A DNA stretch of 64,000 nucleotides from Streptomyces sp. 840.1 (GTDB lineage Bacteria; Actinomycetota; Actinomycetes; Streptomycetales; Streptomycetaceae): the NCBI RefSeq assembly GCF_003751445.1, contig NZ_RJUU01000003.1, positions 806,001 through 870,000 of the forward strand, given 5' to 3'. The position numbers were made by a program, and so were the translations under genes. The notes under the pieces are model-generated. The model made no database searches, had not been told where the DNA came from, and saw only the letters and a program-made list of their open reading frames with translations. Positions 40,513 to 49,593 of the stretch are shown here, piece by piece (position 1 is the first letter of the stretch; every line of letters starts with the position of its first letter).

Positions 40513-41030
40513 GTGCCGCTCCCGACCGGTATCGCCGTCAGTGCCTTGACCTTCCAGCCGTCCGCGGTCCGGGCGAGGGTGGCCTCGAACCGCTTGCGTT
40601 CGGTGCCGGCCTTTCCGGTGCGCGGAGTGACCTGGACATCGACCGTCGCGATCATCTGCGCCGTGCCGGTCCGCTCGTCGAGCGCGGTGAGCGCGGCGTC
40701 GGTGACCTTGCCGCGCGCCGTCGAGCCGGACTTCGTCAGCTCGCTCGCGTCCTTGGTCCGGGTCCGCTTCAGCTGTTCGTGCAGGGGGCCGGTCGACGAG
40801 CCGAGCCAGCCGCCGAGTCCGGCGTCCACGCTCTTGGCGTCCTTGCCGTCCAGGGTGTTGAGACGGGCGAGGTGCGCTCTCCCGTCGGCCAGCGCGGTGT
40901 CGCGGCTCTTGGCGTAGGCCAGGTCGTCGTCCCCGCGCGCCTGGGCGTACGACCAGCCGCCGAGTGCGCAGACCAGTACGGCGGCGAGCAGTGCGGCCCA
41001 GCCGATCGAGGTCCTCGTGCGTGGTGTCAT
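40509..41030 (-). CDS. Mce-associated membrane protein (small type, copy 1)
   Basis: A 173-residue protein with an N-terminal helix (IGWAALLAAVLVCALGGW) and an extracytoplasmic domain that includes ARGDDDLAYAKSRDTALADG and ends ARTADGWKVKALTAIPVGSG. It follows MceF with a four-base overlap, so it belongs to the mce operon. Accessory role inferred from family. Confidence 0.8.
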   Translation of the reverse strand: MTPRTRTSIGWAALLAAVLVCALGGWSYAQARGDDDLAYAKSRDTALADGRAHLARLNTLDGKDAKSVDAGLGGWLGSSTGPLHEQLKRTRTKDASELTKSGSTARGKVTDAALTALDERTGTAQMIATVDVQVTPRTGKAGTERKRFEATLARTADGWKVKALTAIPVGSGT

Positions 41031-42292
41031 GAACCGTCTCCCCGGCCGAGACCCAGTAGTCCGGCCATCCCGTCGGCGGCCGGGGCGGTGTCGGGGGTGA
41101 CCCCGAGCGTCCCGGGCAGCCGGTCCGTCGACTTGTCGCCGCCCAGGAGCATCGAGCCGGGCTTGGCGGGCGGGGGCAGGGCCCCGCCCTTCGGAGCGTT
41201 CGCGCTGCCCCGGACGTTGATCCCCGTGCCGGGCGACGAGGCGCAGCGGGCCTTGGTGTTGACCGCGGGCCCCGGCGTGACGTCGAGCCCGTTGCGGTAG
41301 GTCGTACCGCCGTAGCCCGAGGTGCAGGGCAGCGGCTCGAAGAAGGTGACGGACATGCCGAACCTGGCGCCGTTCTCGTCCACGGCACTGGAGCCGACGG
41401 CCGCGACCTCCGGCAGCTTGACCAGCAGTTCCTCCAGCCCGCGCTGCCGGGTGACGGCGACGTCCGAGGTGGTGAGGAGGTTGGCGACGACGACTCCGAA
41501 GCTCGGGTCGAGGTCCCGCAGGAGTCCGCTGATCTGGCCGGTGGCGTCGGGGGTGACGGCGATCAGCTTGCGCAGATCGGTGTCGGATCCCTTGAGTTCG
41601 GCGGCCAGATCCTTGGCACCGGACGCGAAGCCCTTCAGCGCGTCGCCCTGTTCGGCCTGGGTGCGCAGCACGGTCTCGCCGTCGATCATCAGCCGGGTGT
41701 TGACGGGCAGTGCGTCGTCGGCGGCCTGGACGAAGTCGCTGCTGGTGTCCAGCAGTACCTGGAGGTCGTCGCCGCGCCCGTCGAAGGCGGTGCCGAATTC
41801 GTCGACGACCGTACGCAGGGACTCCAGGTCGACGGAGCCCGCGAGGTCGTTGACGCTGGTCAGCACGTCGGTGACGGGCGCAGGGATGGTGGTGTCGGCC
41901 TGGTCGATCACGGAGCCGTTCGCCAGGTACGGGCCCTCGGAGCGGGTCGGCCGCAGGTCGACGTACTGTTCGCCCACCGACGAGAGGTTGGCGACGACGG
42001 CCTTCAGGGCGTCCGGGATGGGTGGGGCGTCCTTCTCGATGCGGAGTTCGGCCTCCACCCCGTCGTCGGTGAGCTCGATCGGGCCGACCCGGCCCACGGA
42101 GACGCCCCGGTAGGTGACGTTGGAGTGGGTGAACAGGCCGCCGGTCTGCGGGAGCTGGACCTTGACGGTGTAGTAGCTGCGCATGCCTACGTAGTGGCCG
42201 AGGTCGGCGTAGCGCACCCCGAGGTAGCCGAGGACGAGCACCGCGATGATCAGGAAGGCGATGTTCTTGAGCCGGATGGCCAGGGTGATCAT
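41027..42292 (-). CDS. MCE family protein F (MceF-type)
   Basis: A 421-residue protein, with one N-terminal helix (NIAFLIIAVLVLGYLGVRY), an MCE/MlaD domain (YYTVKVQLPQTGGLFTHSNV then YRGVSVGRVGPIELTDDGVE), and a helical coiled-coil region followed by a Cys-containing C-terminal part (LPCTSGYGG). It is the sixth MCE subunit, expected to contribute to the lipid-conducting tube across the cell envelope. Start ATG and upstream stop overlap by four bases. Confidence 0.85.
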   Translation of the reverse strand: MITLAIRLKNIAFLIIAVLVLGYLGVRYADLGHYVGMRSYYTVKVQLPQTGGLFTHSNVTYRGVSVGRVGPIELTDDGVEAELRIEKDAPPIPDALKAVVANLSSVGEQYVDLRPTRSEGPYLANGSVIDQADTTIPAPVTDVLTSVNDLAGSVDLESLRTVVDEFGTAFDGRGDDLQVLLDTSSDFVQAADDALPVNTRLMIDGETVLRTQAEQGDALKGFASGAKDLAAELKGSDTDLRKLIAVTPDATGQISGLLRDLDPSFGVVVANLLTTSDVAVTRQRGLEELLVKLPEVAAVGSSAVDENGARFGMSVTFFEPLPCTSGYGGTTYRNGLDVTPGPAVNTKARCASSPGTGINVRGSANAPKGGALPPPAKPGSMLLGGDKSTDRLPGTLGVTPDTAPAADGMAGLLGLGRGDGS

Positions 42293-43452
42293 CGGTTGCT
42301 CCCCTTCGTGGCCGGGCCCGTGACCGAGGGAAGCGGCAGCGGCAGTGCGGTGCCGGACTTCAGGGCGTCGGCGCCCCCCGCGGCGGGGGGCGCGGTGCCA
42401 CCGGCCGGGGTGATCGGCGGAATGATCTGGGTGCCGGGCAGGGCCGTGACATCCAGGTAGACGTTGAGGTAGTCGCCCTTCACTCCGTTCAGCACCTCGT
42501 CGGTGAACGGGTAGGTGAGCAGCACCTGGAGGGAGTCGGGCAGGTCCTGGCCGGAGTCCGCGAGGGCCTGGAGGGTGGGGGCGAGGGCCTTGAGATCGGC
42601 TATGACGTCGGCCTTGCTCTTGTTCACCGTGTCGACGGCGACGGTGGAGAGCGTGTCGAGCGAGCGCAGCATGGTCATGAGCGAGCCGCGCTGCTTCTCC
42701 AGGACCTTCATGCCGGGGCTGAGCTTGGTCAGGACGGTGCCGACGTCCTGTTTGCGGGTGGCGAGGGTGGCTGACAGCCGGTTGACTCCGTCGAGGGCGT
42801 CGGTGATGTCCGCCCGGTGGTCGTCCAGGTTGGTGACGAGGGTGTCGACCCGCTTGAGCATGGAGCGGATCTGGGGTTCCTGTCCGGCCAGTGCCTTGTT
42901 GAGTTCGGTGGTGATGGTCTTGAGCTGGTTGATGCCACCGCCGTTGAGGAGCATCGACAGCGCGCCGAACACCTCCTCGACCTCGGGGTTGCGGTTGGTC
43001 CGGGTGAGCGGGATGCGGTCGCCGTCCGCGAGGGCGCCCTTGGCTGTGCCGGATGCCGGGGGTGAGAGCTGGATGTACTTCTCGCCGAGCAGGCTGGACT
43101 GTTCCAGGTGCGCGTACGCGTTCTCGGGGAGTCTGATTCCCCCGTTGACCTTCATGGTCACCTTGGCGTTCCAGCCGCCCTCGGCCAGCGAGATCTTGGT
43201 GACCCGGCCGACGGCCACGTCGTTGACCTTCACCGAGGACTGCGGGGCGAGGCTGAGCACGTCCCCGAACTCGGCGGTGATCTCGTACGGGTGGTCGCCG
43301 AGGTCCGCGCCGCCGGGCAGCGGCACCTGGTCGATGCCGGTGAACGTCGGCAGGTCGACCGTGGTGGCGATCAGGGCCAGGCCGACGCCCACCGCCAGCA
43401 CGGCGGCGACGCCGGTCGCGCGGGCGCCGGGCCGGCTCGGGAAGCGGCTCAT
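42289..43452 (-). CDS. MCE family protein E (MceE-type)
   Basis: A 387-residue protein with an N-terminal helix (ATGVAAVLAVGVGLALIATT), an MCE domain (YEITAEFGDVLSLAPQSSVK and VNDVAVGRVTKISLAEGGWN) and a long helical part. In mycobacteria the E subunit is a lipoprotein; here I see no lipobox cysteine near the helix, so it is likely anchored by the helix itself. Overlaps neighbours on both sides by four bases. Confidence 0.83.
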   Translation of the reverse strand: MSRFPSRPGARATGVAAVLAVGVGLALIATTVDLPTFTGIDQVPLPGGADLGDHPYEITAEFGDVLSLAPQSSVKVNDVAVGRVTKISLAEGGWNAKVTMKVNGGIRLPENAYAHLEQSSLLGEKYIQLSPPASGTAKGALADGDRIPLTRTNRNPEVEEVFGALSMLLNGGGINQLKTITTELNKALAGQEPQIRSMLKRVDTLVTNLDDHRADITDALDGVNRLSATLATRKQDVGTVLTKLSPGMKVLEKQRGSLMTMLRSLDTLSTVAVDTVNKSKADVIADLKALAPTLQALADSGQDLPDSLQVLLTYPFTDEVLNGVKGDYLNVYLDVTALPGTQIIPPITPAGGTAPPAAGGADALKSGTALPLPLPSVTGPATKGSNR

Positions 43453-44564
43453 CGCCTGGCCCCCTTCTTCTGCGTGGCGGACTTGTCGGGGGTGCCGTAG
43501 ACGGTGCCCACGGCGGGCAGCGGCAGCGAGGGCAGCGCCTTCTGGCGGGTGGCGTCCACCGCCGTGAGACCACTCGGGCCCGTGGACGCGTCGGTGAGCG
43601 GTCCGCCCATGGAGAGTTCGTTGAGGTTGGTGCGGCCGTTGAGGGTGCGGTTCAACGGGTCGTAGGCCTTGATCACGTTGTCCGCGGCGAGCGGCAGCGT
43701 GTCCATGGACTCGGCGAGCGAGGCCCGCTGGTCCACCAGCGCCTGGGTGACCGGCACCAGGGCGTCCACGTTCGCCTTCAGGGCGCCTCGGTTGTCCTTG
43801 ATGAAGGTCTTGACCTGGCCGAGTGCGGTGCCGAGCTCCTTCAGGGCCGCGCTGAGGTTCTCCTTGTCGTCGGCCAGGAATCCGGTGACCGAGTTGAGCT
43901 GCTGTTCGGCCTTGCGGACGTCGCCGTCGTTGTCCTTCAGCATGGTGGTGAAGGTCTGCAGGTAGGAGAGGGTGTCGAAGAGGTTCCCGCTGCTCTTGTC
44001 GAGGGTCTTCGTCGCCTTCCCGAACTGCTCGATCGAGTTCCCGATCGCCTTTCCGTTGCCGTCGAGGTTCTTCGCCCCGGTGTCCAGGAGCCTGGCCAGC
44101 GCGCCGTCGGAGTTGGCTCCGTCGGGGCCGAGCGCGGTGGAGAGTTCGGTGATGGAGGCGTACAGCTGATCGACCTCGACGGGGGTGGCGTTGTGCGACG
44201 CGGGCAGTTCGGCCTCGTCCGCCAGCAGCGGTCCCCCTCGGTAGGCGGGGGCGAGCTGGATGTACCGGTCGGCCACCAGGCTGGGGGCGACGACGACGGC
44301 GTGCGCGTCCTTGGGCACCTTGACGCCCTTGTCGACACGGAGCCGCACCTCGACCTCCTCGCCCTTGGGCCGTACGGACTCGACCGTGCCGACCTTGACT
44401 CCGAGGATCCGCAGGTCCGATCCGGCGTACACGCCGGTGGCCTGGTCGAAGTAGGCGGTGACCGTCGTCCTGCCCTCGTCGTCCATGGCCATCACGCCTG
44501 AGGTGGCCGCGACGGCCACGACGGCGAGTCCGGCGCCGATGCCGACGATGCGCGTGATTCTCAT
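43449..44564 (-). CDS. MCE family protein D (MceD-type)
   Basis: A 371-residue protein: helix IVGIGAGLAVVAVAATSGVM, an MCE domain (TVTAYFDQATGVYAGSDLRI and LGVKVGTVESVRPKGEEVEV), then the alpha-helical stretch with repeats such as LNSVTGFLADDKENLSAALK. The C-terminal 40 residues are Thr/Pro-rich with a basic end. Part of the six-subunit MCE tube. Confidence 0.85.
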   Translation of the reverse strand: MRITRIVGIGAGLAVVAVAATSGVMAMDDEGRTTVTAYFDQATGVYAGSDLRILGVKVGTVESVRPKGEEVEVRLRVDKGVKVPKDAHAVVVAPSLVADRYIQLAPAYRGGPLLADEAELPASHNATPVEVDQLYASITELSTALGPDGANSDGALARLLDTGAKNLDGNGKAIGNSIEQFGKATKTLDKSSGNLFDTLSYLQTFTTMLKDNDGDVRKAEQQLNSVTGFLADDKENLSAALKELGTALGQVKTFIKDNRGALKANVDALVPVTQALVDQRASLAESMDTLPLAADNVIKAYDPLNRTLNGRTNLNELSMGGPLTDASTGPSGLTAVDATRQKALPSLPLPAVGTVYGTPDKSATQKKGARR

Positions 44565-44565
44565 G

Positions 44566-45585
44566 TCAGCGGCCGCCTTGCTGCTTGGGAGGCATGCATC
44601 CGGTCGCCGGGGGCGTGTCGGCGGGCAGGTAGTCCCTGGGCACGACCCCGCAGACGTAGTTGTCGAGCCAGCGGCCGTTGCCGAGCGTGTTGCCGACGAG
44701 CCGGCTGTACGAACCGGTCAGGGAGAGCACCTTGTCGAGGCTCTTGCGGTTCTTCACCAGGACCGCGGTGACCCGGCCGAGCGACTTCAGGGTGGGCCCC
44801 AGCTGTTTGTTGTTGTCCGCGACCAGGCCGGTGAGCTGGGTGCCGAGGTCCTGGGTGCCGGTGAGCAGCAGGTGGATGGAGTCGCGGCGGGCCTGGATCT
44901 CGCCGAGGAGCAGGTTGCCGTCCTCCAGCAGGATCTCGAAGCTGCTCTTCTTGTGGGCGAGGGTCTTGGTCAGCTGTTTGCTGCCCTTGAGGAGGGTGGC
45001 CAGCTGGGCGTCCCGCTGGGACACGGTCCTGGAGAGTGCGGAGAGCCCGTCGGCGGCGCTCTTCACGTCGGGCGGTGAGTCCTTGAAGGTGGCGGAGATC
45101 GTCTCGAAGCTCTTGGCGAGCTGCTTGGTGTCGATCTCCCCGATGGTCTCGCCGAGTCCATTGAAGGCCTGGGTGACGTCGTACGGGGAGGTGGTGCGGC
45201 TCGCCCCGATGCGCCGGTCCGGGTCCTGGGGTCCGGTGCCGAGCGGATCGACGGCGAGGTACTTGTCGCCGAGCAGCGTCTTGATGGCGATGCCCACGGT
45301 GGAGGAGTTGCCGATCCAGGCGTCCTTGACCCGGAAGCTGACCTTGACCTTGGCTCCGTCGAGCGAGACTCCGGTGACCTCACCGACCTTGACGCCGGCG
45401 ATCCGCACCTCGTCGCCGGAGCCGAGCCCGGCGGATTCGGTGAAGTCGGCGGTGTAGGTGGTGCCGCCGCCGATGAAGGGCAGCGAGTCGGCGCGGTAGG
45501 CGCCGTAGCCGATGAGGGCCAGGACGAGGAGTCCGGCGATGCCGATGGCGACGGGGTTGCGTTCCCGCAGGGGTTTGATTCTCAT
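44566..45585 (-). CDS. MCE family protein C (MceC-type)
   Basis: A 339-residue protein, starting MRIKPLRERNPVAIGIAGLL and with the MCE domain YTADFTESAGLGSGDEVRIA. ATG at 45585 overlaps the MceB stop by four bases and is better than the GTG three codons upstream. The C-terminal end contains two cysteines (NYVCGVVPRD and TGCMPP). Subunit of the MCE lipid conduit. Confidence 0.85.
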   Translation of the reverse strand: MRIKPLRERNPVAIGIAGLLVLALIGYGAYRADSLPFIGGGTTYTADFTESAGLGSGDEVRIAGVKVGEVTGVSLDGAKVKVSFRVKDAWIGNSSTVGIAIKTLLGDKYLAVDPLGTGPQDPDRRIGASRTTSPYDVTQAFNGLGETIGEIDTKQLAKSFETISATFKDSPPDVKSAADGLSALSRTVSQRDAQLATLLKGSKQLTKTLAHKKSSFEILLEDGNLLLGEIQARRDSIHLLLTGTQDLGTQLTGLVADNNKQLGPTLKSLGRVTAVLVKNRKSLDKVLSLTGSYSRLVGNTLGNGRWLDNYVCGVVPRDYLPADTPPATGCMPPKQQGGR

Positions 45586-46613
45586 GCCAGGCACCTCGGC
45601 TGGGTGATCGCGATGCCGGTGGGCGGCGTGCTGCCGTCCTCGGTGGTCACACCGCTGACCTTGGCTTCGCAGAGGTAGAGGTTGAGCCAGGAGCCGTACG
45701 AGGCGAGCCGGCTGATCGCCTCCATCTTGGCGGGGGTCTTCTTGAGGAAGTTCTCGATCTGCGGGGTGCCCTTGCCCAACTGGTCCGACAGGCGTCCGAG
45801 TTGCTTGATGTCGTCCTTGAGGGGCTTGCGGCCGTCCTGGAGCAGGTCGGCGGTGACCGTGGTCAGCGCGCCCATCGCGGTGACGGCCTGCCCGAGTGGT
45901 TTGCGGTCGCCGGCGAAGCCCGTGACGAGCTGCTGGAGCGTGTCGACGAGGTCGTTGAAGCCGGCCTCCCGGTCGTTCACGGTCTTCAGGACCGTGTTGA
46001 GGTTCTTGATCACCTCACCGATCACCTTGTCCTTGGCCGCGACCGTGGAGGTCAGTGAGCCGACGTGCTGGAGGATGCTGTCGACGGTGCCGCCCTCGCC
46101 CTGGAGCACCTGGACGATGGAGCCGGCGAGCTGGTTGACGTCGGGCGGGGAGAGTCCTTCGAAGAGCGGCTGGAAGCCGTTGAAGAGCTGGGTGAGGTCG
46201 AGCGCCGGTGTGGTGCGCGCGAGCGGGATGGTCGCTCCGGCCTGGAAGTGCCGGCCGACGGGACCGGCGCCCTGGTCGAGGTCGATGTAGCGCTGGCCGA
46301 CCATGTTGAGGTATTTGATCGAGGCGGTCACCGAGGCGGGGAGGCTGCGCCCCTTGCGGACGGCGAAGCCGACCTCGGCGAGCCGCTTGTCCGCGACGTC
46401 GATCGATTCGACCTGCCCGACCTTGACCCCGGCGATCCGGACGCTGTCACCGACGATCAGCCCGGTGGCGTCGGTGAACCGCGCCTTGTACGAGGTGGTG
46501 TCACCGACCCCGGTGTTGGCGATCGAGAGGCCGAGGACGGTGGTGGCCAGGACGGTCACCAGGATGAAGACGATCGATTTCGCGAGCGGTCCCGCGAGGG
46601 AGCGGCGCTTCAC
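45582..46613 (-). CDS. MCE family protein B (MceB-type)
   Basis: A 343-residue protein: basic start, helix SIVFILVTVLATTVLGLSIA, MCE domain (YKARFTDATGLIVGDSVRIA and GVKVGQVESIDVADKRLAEV) and the helical region (VNQLAGSIVQVLQGEGGTVD). Near the end NLYLCEAKVSGV carries a conserved-type cysteine. GTG start overlaps the MceA stop by four bases. Confidence 0.85.
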   Translation of the reverse strand: MKRRSLAGPLAKSIVFILVTVLATTVLGLSIANTGVGDTTSYKARFTDATGLIVGDSVRIAGVKVGQVESIDVADKRLAEVGFAVRKGRSLPASVTASIKYLNMVGQRYIDLDQGAGPVGRHFQAGATIPLARTTPALDLTQLFNGFQPLFEGLSPPDVNQLAGSIVQVLQGEGGTVDSILQHVGSLTSTVAAKDKVIGEVIKNLNTVLKTVNDREAGFNDLVDTLQQLVTGFAGDRKPLGQAVTAMGALTTVTADLLQDGRKPLKDDIKQLGRLSDQLGKGTPQIENFLKKTPAKMEAISRLASYGSWLNLYLCEAKVSGVTTEDGSTPPTGIAITQPRCLA

Positions 46614-47923
46614 TTGAGCTTCACCTCCGCACCGCGGAAGGCCGGGCCGATGAGCACGCTGCTCCAGTCGGGCAGGCTCTGCGGCTGGACTTTCAGTGAG
46701 GGAGCGACCAGCTCGTTGACGAGCCGGCTCTCCTGCGGGGAGTTGGGCATGCCGAGGGCGGTGTCCGTCGCCTTCGGCCCTGTCCCGGTCTGCGGGTCGG
46801 CGGCCATCCTGTCGCCGGGGGCCGGGGTTGCCGCGGCCCGGCCGGCCGCCGTCGGCTCCGTCGTACCGACGTACGGCACGGAGTAGCAGTGCGGTCCGCC
46901 GGTCGCGTCGTAGACGGGGGTGTCCTTGCCGGCCACGTACTTGCCCTTGGACTTCACGGACTTGAGGGTGACGTGGAGGCCGGGCTCTCCGGTGCCCTTG
47001 CCGAGCGCCTTGTCCATCGCGGGGACGAATCCCGCCATGGTCCGCAGGGTGCAGGGGAATTCGTCGGAGTACTCGGCGAGGAGTTCCAGCGTCGGCCTGC
47101 CGGTCGCGGAGAGCCGGATCAGGTTGTCCTTGTTCTCCTGGAGGAAGGTCGTGAGGTCGTGCGCGGAGGCGGTCGTCGAACCGTAGAGGTCGGCGAGCTC
47201 CGCCTGCTGGTCGGCGAGGGTTCCGCTGGTGGTGGTGAAGTCGGTGAGTGCGTCCAGGACGTCGGGTGCGGCGTCCCCGTACACCCTGCTCACCTTGACG
47301 AGTTCCTTGATGTCCGCGTTCAGCGTGGGCAGTTGGGGGTTGAACTTCTGGAGGTGCGCGTCGAGCCTGACGAGGGTGTCGCCGAGTTTCTCACCGCGTC
47401 CCCGCAGTGCCTGGGAGACCGCGTTGAGCGTTGCGGAGAGCTTCTGCGGCTGTACGGCGGTCAGCAGGGGCAGGACGTTGTCGAGGACCTGCTCCAGCTC
47501 GATGGCGTTGCTGGAGCGGTCCTGCGGGATGACGGCTCCGGCGCGCAGGGTGCTCGCGGAGGGCACGGCGGGCGGTACGAGCGCGACGAACCGTTCCCCG
47601 AACAGGGTGGTGGGCAGCATCTGAGCCGTGACGTCGGCCGGAATGCGGTCGAGCTCGTCGGGCTTGATGGCCAGGGTGAGGCGGGCGCCCTCGCCGTCGG
47701 CGGAGATGTCGCGGACCTGGCCGATGACGACCCCGCGGAGCTTCACGTCGGCGTTGTCGTGCATCTCGTTCCCGACGCTCCCGGTCCGTACCGTCACGGT
47801 GGCGTCGTCGGTGAAGTCCTTGTTGTACACGGCGACCGACACCCAGATGAGCAGGGCGGGCACGAGCAGGAAGGCCACTCCGGAGAGTCTGCGACGGGTG
47901 TGGTGCGTGGTCCGGTTGCTCAT
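46610..47923 (-). CDS. MCE family protein A (MceA-type)
   Basis: The first MCE subunit, 437 residues: helix SGVAFLLVPALLIWVSVAVY, MCE domain (DDATVTVRTGSVGNEMHDNA and GVVIGQVRDISADGEGARLT), extended helical region and a C-terminal Cys-containing part (GGPHCYSVPYVG). Expected to insert into the MCE ring and guide hydrophobic molecules toward the permease. Follows the second permease gene directly. Confidence 0.87.
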   Translation of the reverse strand: MSNRTTHHTRRRLSGVAFLLVPALLIWVSVAVYNKDFTDDATVTVRTGSVGNEMHDNADVKLRGVVIGQVRDISADGEGARLTLAIKPDELDRIPADVTAQMLPTTLFGERFVALVPPAVPSASTLRAGAVIPQDRSSNAIELEQVLDNVLPLLTAVQPQKLSATLNAVSQALRGRGEKLGDTLVRLDAHLQKFNPQLPTLNADIKELVKVSRVYGDAAPDVLDALTDFTTTSGTLADQQAELADLYGSTTASAHDLTTFLQENKDNLIRLSATGRPTLELLAEYSDEFPCTLRTMAGFVPAMDKALGKGTGEPGLHVTLKSVKSKGKYVAGKDTPVYDATGGPHCYSVPYVGTTEPTAAGRAAATPAPGDRMAADPQTGTGPKATDTALGMPNSPQESRLVNELVAPSLKVQPQSLPDWSSVLIGPAFRGAEVKLK

Positions 47924-48726
47924 CAGCCGGCCACCTTCACGGTCGTCGTGGCGCCCCAGATGGCGAGCGAGAGGAAGAAGTCGGTGACGCTGATCAGCAC
48001 GATCGCGTTGCGCACGGACCGGCCGACCGCCACTCCCACCCCGGCGGGTCCACCGGTGGCGTGGAAGCCGTAGTAGCAGTGCGCGAGGATCACCATCACG
48101 CTGAAGATCAGCACTTTGAGCACCGACAGCAGTACGTCCTCGGGGGACAGGAACAGATTGAAGTAGTGGTCGTAGGTGCCGGCCGACTGTCCGTTGAACA
48201 GGACGGTGACGAAGCGGGAGGAGAGGTAGGAGGAGAGCAGCCCGATCGCGTACAGGGGGATGATGGCGACGACCCCGGCGATGATGCGGGTGGTGACGAG
48301 GTAGGGCATGGAGCGCACGCCCATGGCCTCCAGGCCGTCGATCTCCTCGTTGATCCGCATGGCGCCGAGCTGGGCGGTGAAGCCCGCTCCCACGGTCGCG
48401 GAGAGCGCGAGCCCGGCGACGAGCGGGGCGATCTCCCGGGTGTTGAAGTAGGCGGAGATGAAGCCGGTGAACGCGGCGGTGCCGATCTGGTTGAGCGCCG
48501 CGTACCCCTGGAGGCCGACGACCGTGCCGGTGGCCAGTGTCATCGCGATCATCACGCCGATGGTGCCGCCGACGACCCCGAGTCCGCCGCTGCCGAAGGC
48601 GACTTCGGCCAGCAGGCGCTGCACCTCCTTGAGGTAGCGCCGCAGGGTCCGGGGGATCCAGAGCAGTGCCCTGACGTAGAAGGCGAGTTGGTCACCGGAT
48701 CGGTCGAGCCAGCTGAGCATCGACAT
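47923..48726 (-). CDS. YrbE-B/MlaE permease of the mce operon
   Basis: A 267-residue integral membrane protein with six hydrophobic segments and the MlaE-family pattern LGAMRINEEIDGLEAMGVRS, a marker for the permease loop that contacts the ATPase. It pairs with the neighbouring YrbE-A as the inner-membrane heterodimer. Together with MceG it should drive import of lipids or sterol-like molecules. Confidence 0.9.
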   Translation of the reverse strand: MSMLSWLDRSGDQLAFYVRALLWIPRTLRRYLKEVQRLLAEVAFGSGGLGVVGGTIGVMIAMTLATGTVVGLQGYAALNQIGTAAFTGFISAYFNTREIAPLVAGLALSATVGAGFTAQLGAMRINEEIDGLEAMGVRSMPYLVTTRIIAGVVAIIPLYAIGLLSSYLSSRFVTVLFNGQSAGTYDHYFNLFLSPEDVLLSVLKVLIFSVMVILAHCYYGFHATGGPAGVGVAVGRSVRNAIVLISVTDFFLSLAIWGATTTVKVAG

Positions 48727-48729
48727 CGG

Positions 48730-49593
48730 TCAGCTCCCCTTCGCGGGGACGATCTGGAGGTAGATCGCCGTGAGGATCATGTTCACGAAGAACAGCAGCA
48801 TGAAGGTGATGACGACGGACTGGTTGACCGCGTCCCCGACTCCCTTGGGCCCGCCGCGCGGGTTGAGGCCGCGGTAGGCGGCGACGATGCCCGCGATGAA
48901 GCCGAAGATCAGCGCCTTGATCTCGCTGATGTACAGGTCGGGCAGCTGGGCCAGGGCGGAGAAGCTGGACAGGTAGGCACCGGGGGTGCCGTGCTGGAGG
49001 ATCACGTTGAAGAAGTAGCCGCCGAGCGTGCCGACGACGGAGACGAGTCCGTTGAGCAGGACCGCGACCAGCATGGTGGCCAGCACCCGGGGGACGACGA
49101 GGCGCTGCACGGGCGACACGCCCATGACCTCCATCGCGTCGAGCTCCTCGCGGATCTTGCGCGATCCGAGGTCGGCGCAGATCGCGGATCCGGCGGCCCC
49201 GGAGACCAGCAGCGCCACGATGATCGGGCTGGCCTGCTGGATGACGGCGAGCACGCTGGCGCCGCCGGTGAACGACTGGGCGCCGAGCTGCTGGGTGAGG
49301 GAGCCGACCTGGAGGGCGATGACCGCGCCGAACGGGATGGAGACGAGGGCGGCGGGCAGGATGGTGACGCTGGCGACGAACCAGAACTGCTCGATGAACT
49401 CCCGCACCTGGAAGGGCCGGCGGAAGGTCTCGCGGCACACGGTCCCGGCGAGGGCGAAGAGCCTGCCCGTCTCCCGCAGCGGGGCGAACAGCCGGGTCGG
49501 GCGGCGCTGTTCGGGCGCCCTGCCCTTCTCCGGCGCCCGGTACGGGGGCGGCCCGGGGGGCTCCGGGGGCCGCACCGGCATGGGGGCGGTCAC
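48730..49593 (-). CDS. YrbE-A/MlaE permease of the mce operon
   Basis: A 287-residue permease. A Pro-rich N-terminal tail precedes six hydrophobic segments, and the MlaE motif DLGSRKIREELDAMEVMGVS contacts the ATPase. The GTG start overlaps the MceG stop by four bases. Forms the permease pair with the following gene. Confidence 0.9.
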   Translation of the reverse strand: MTAPMPVRPPEPPGPPPYRAPEKGRAPEQRRPTRLFAPLRETGRLFALAGTVCRETFRRPFQVREFIEQFWFVASVTILPAALVSIPFGAVIALQVGSLTQQLGAQSFTGGASVLAVIQQASPIIVALLVSGAAGSAICADLGSRKIREELDAMEVMGVSPVQRLVVPRVLATMLVAVLLNGLVSVVGTLGGYFFNVILQHGTPGAYLSSFSALAQLPDLYISEIKALIFGFIAGIVAAYRGLNPRGGPKGVGDAVNQSVVITFMLLFFVNMILTAIYLQIVPAKGS

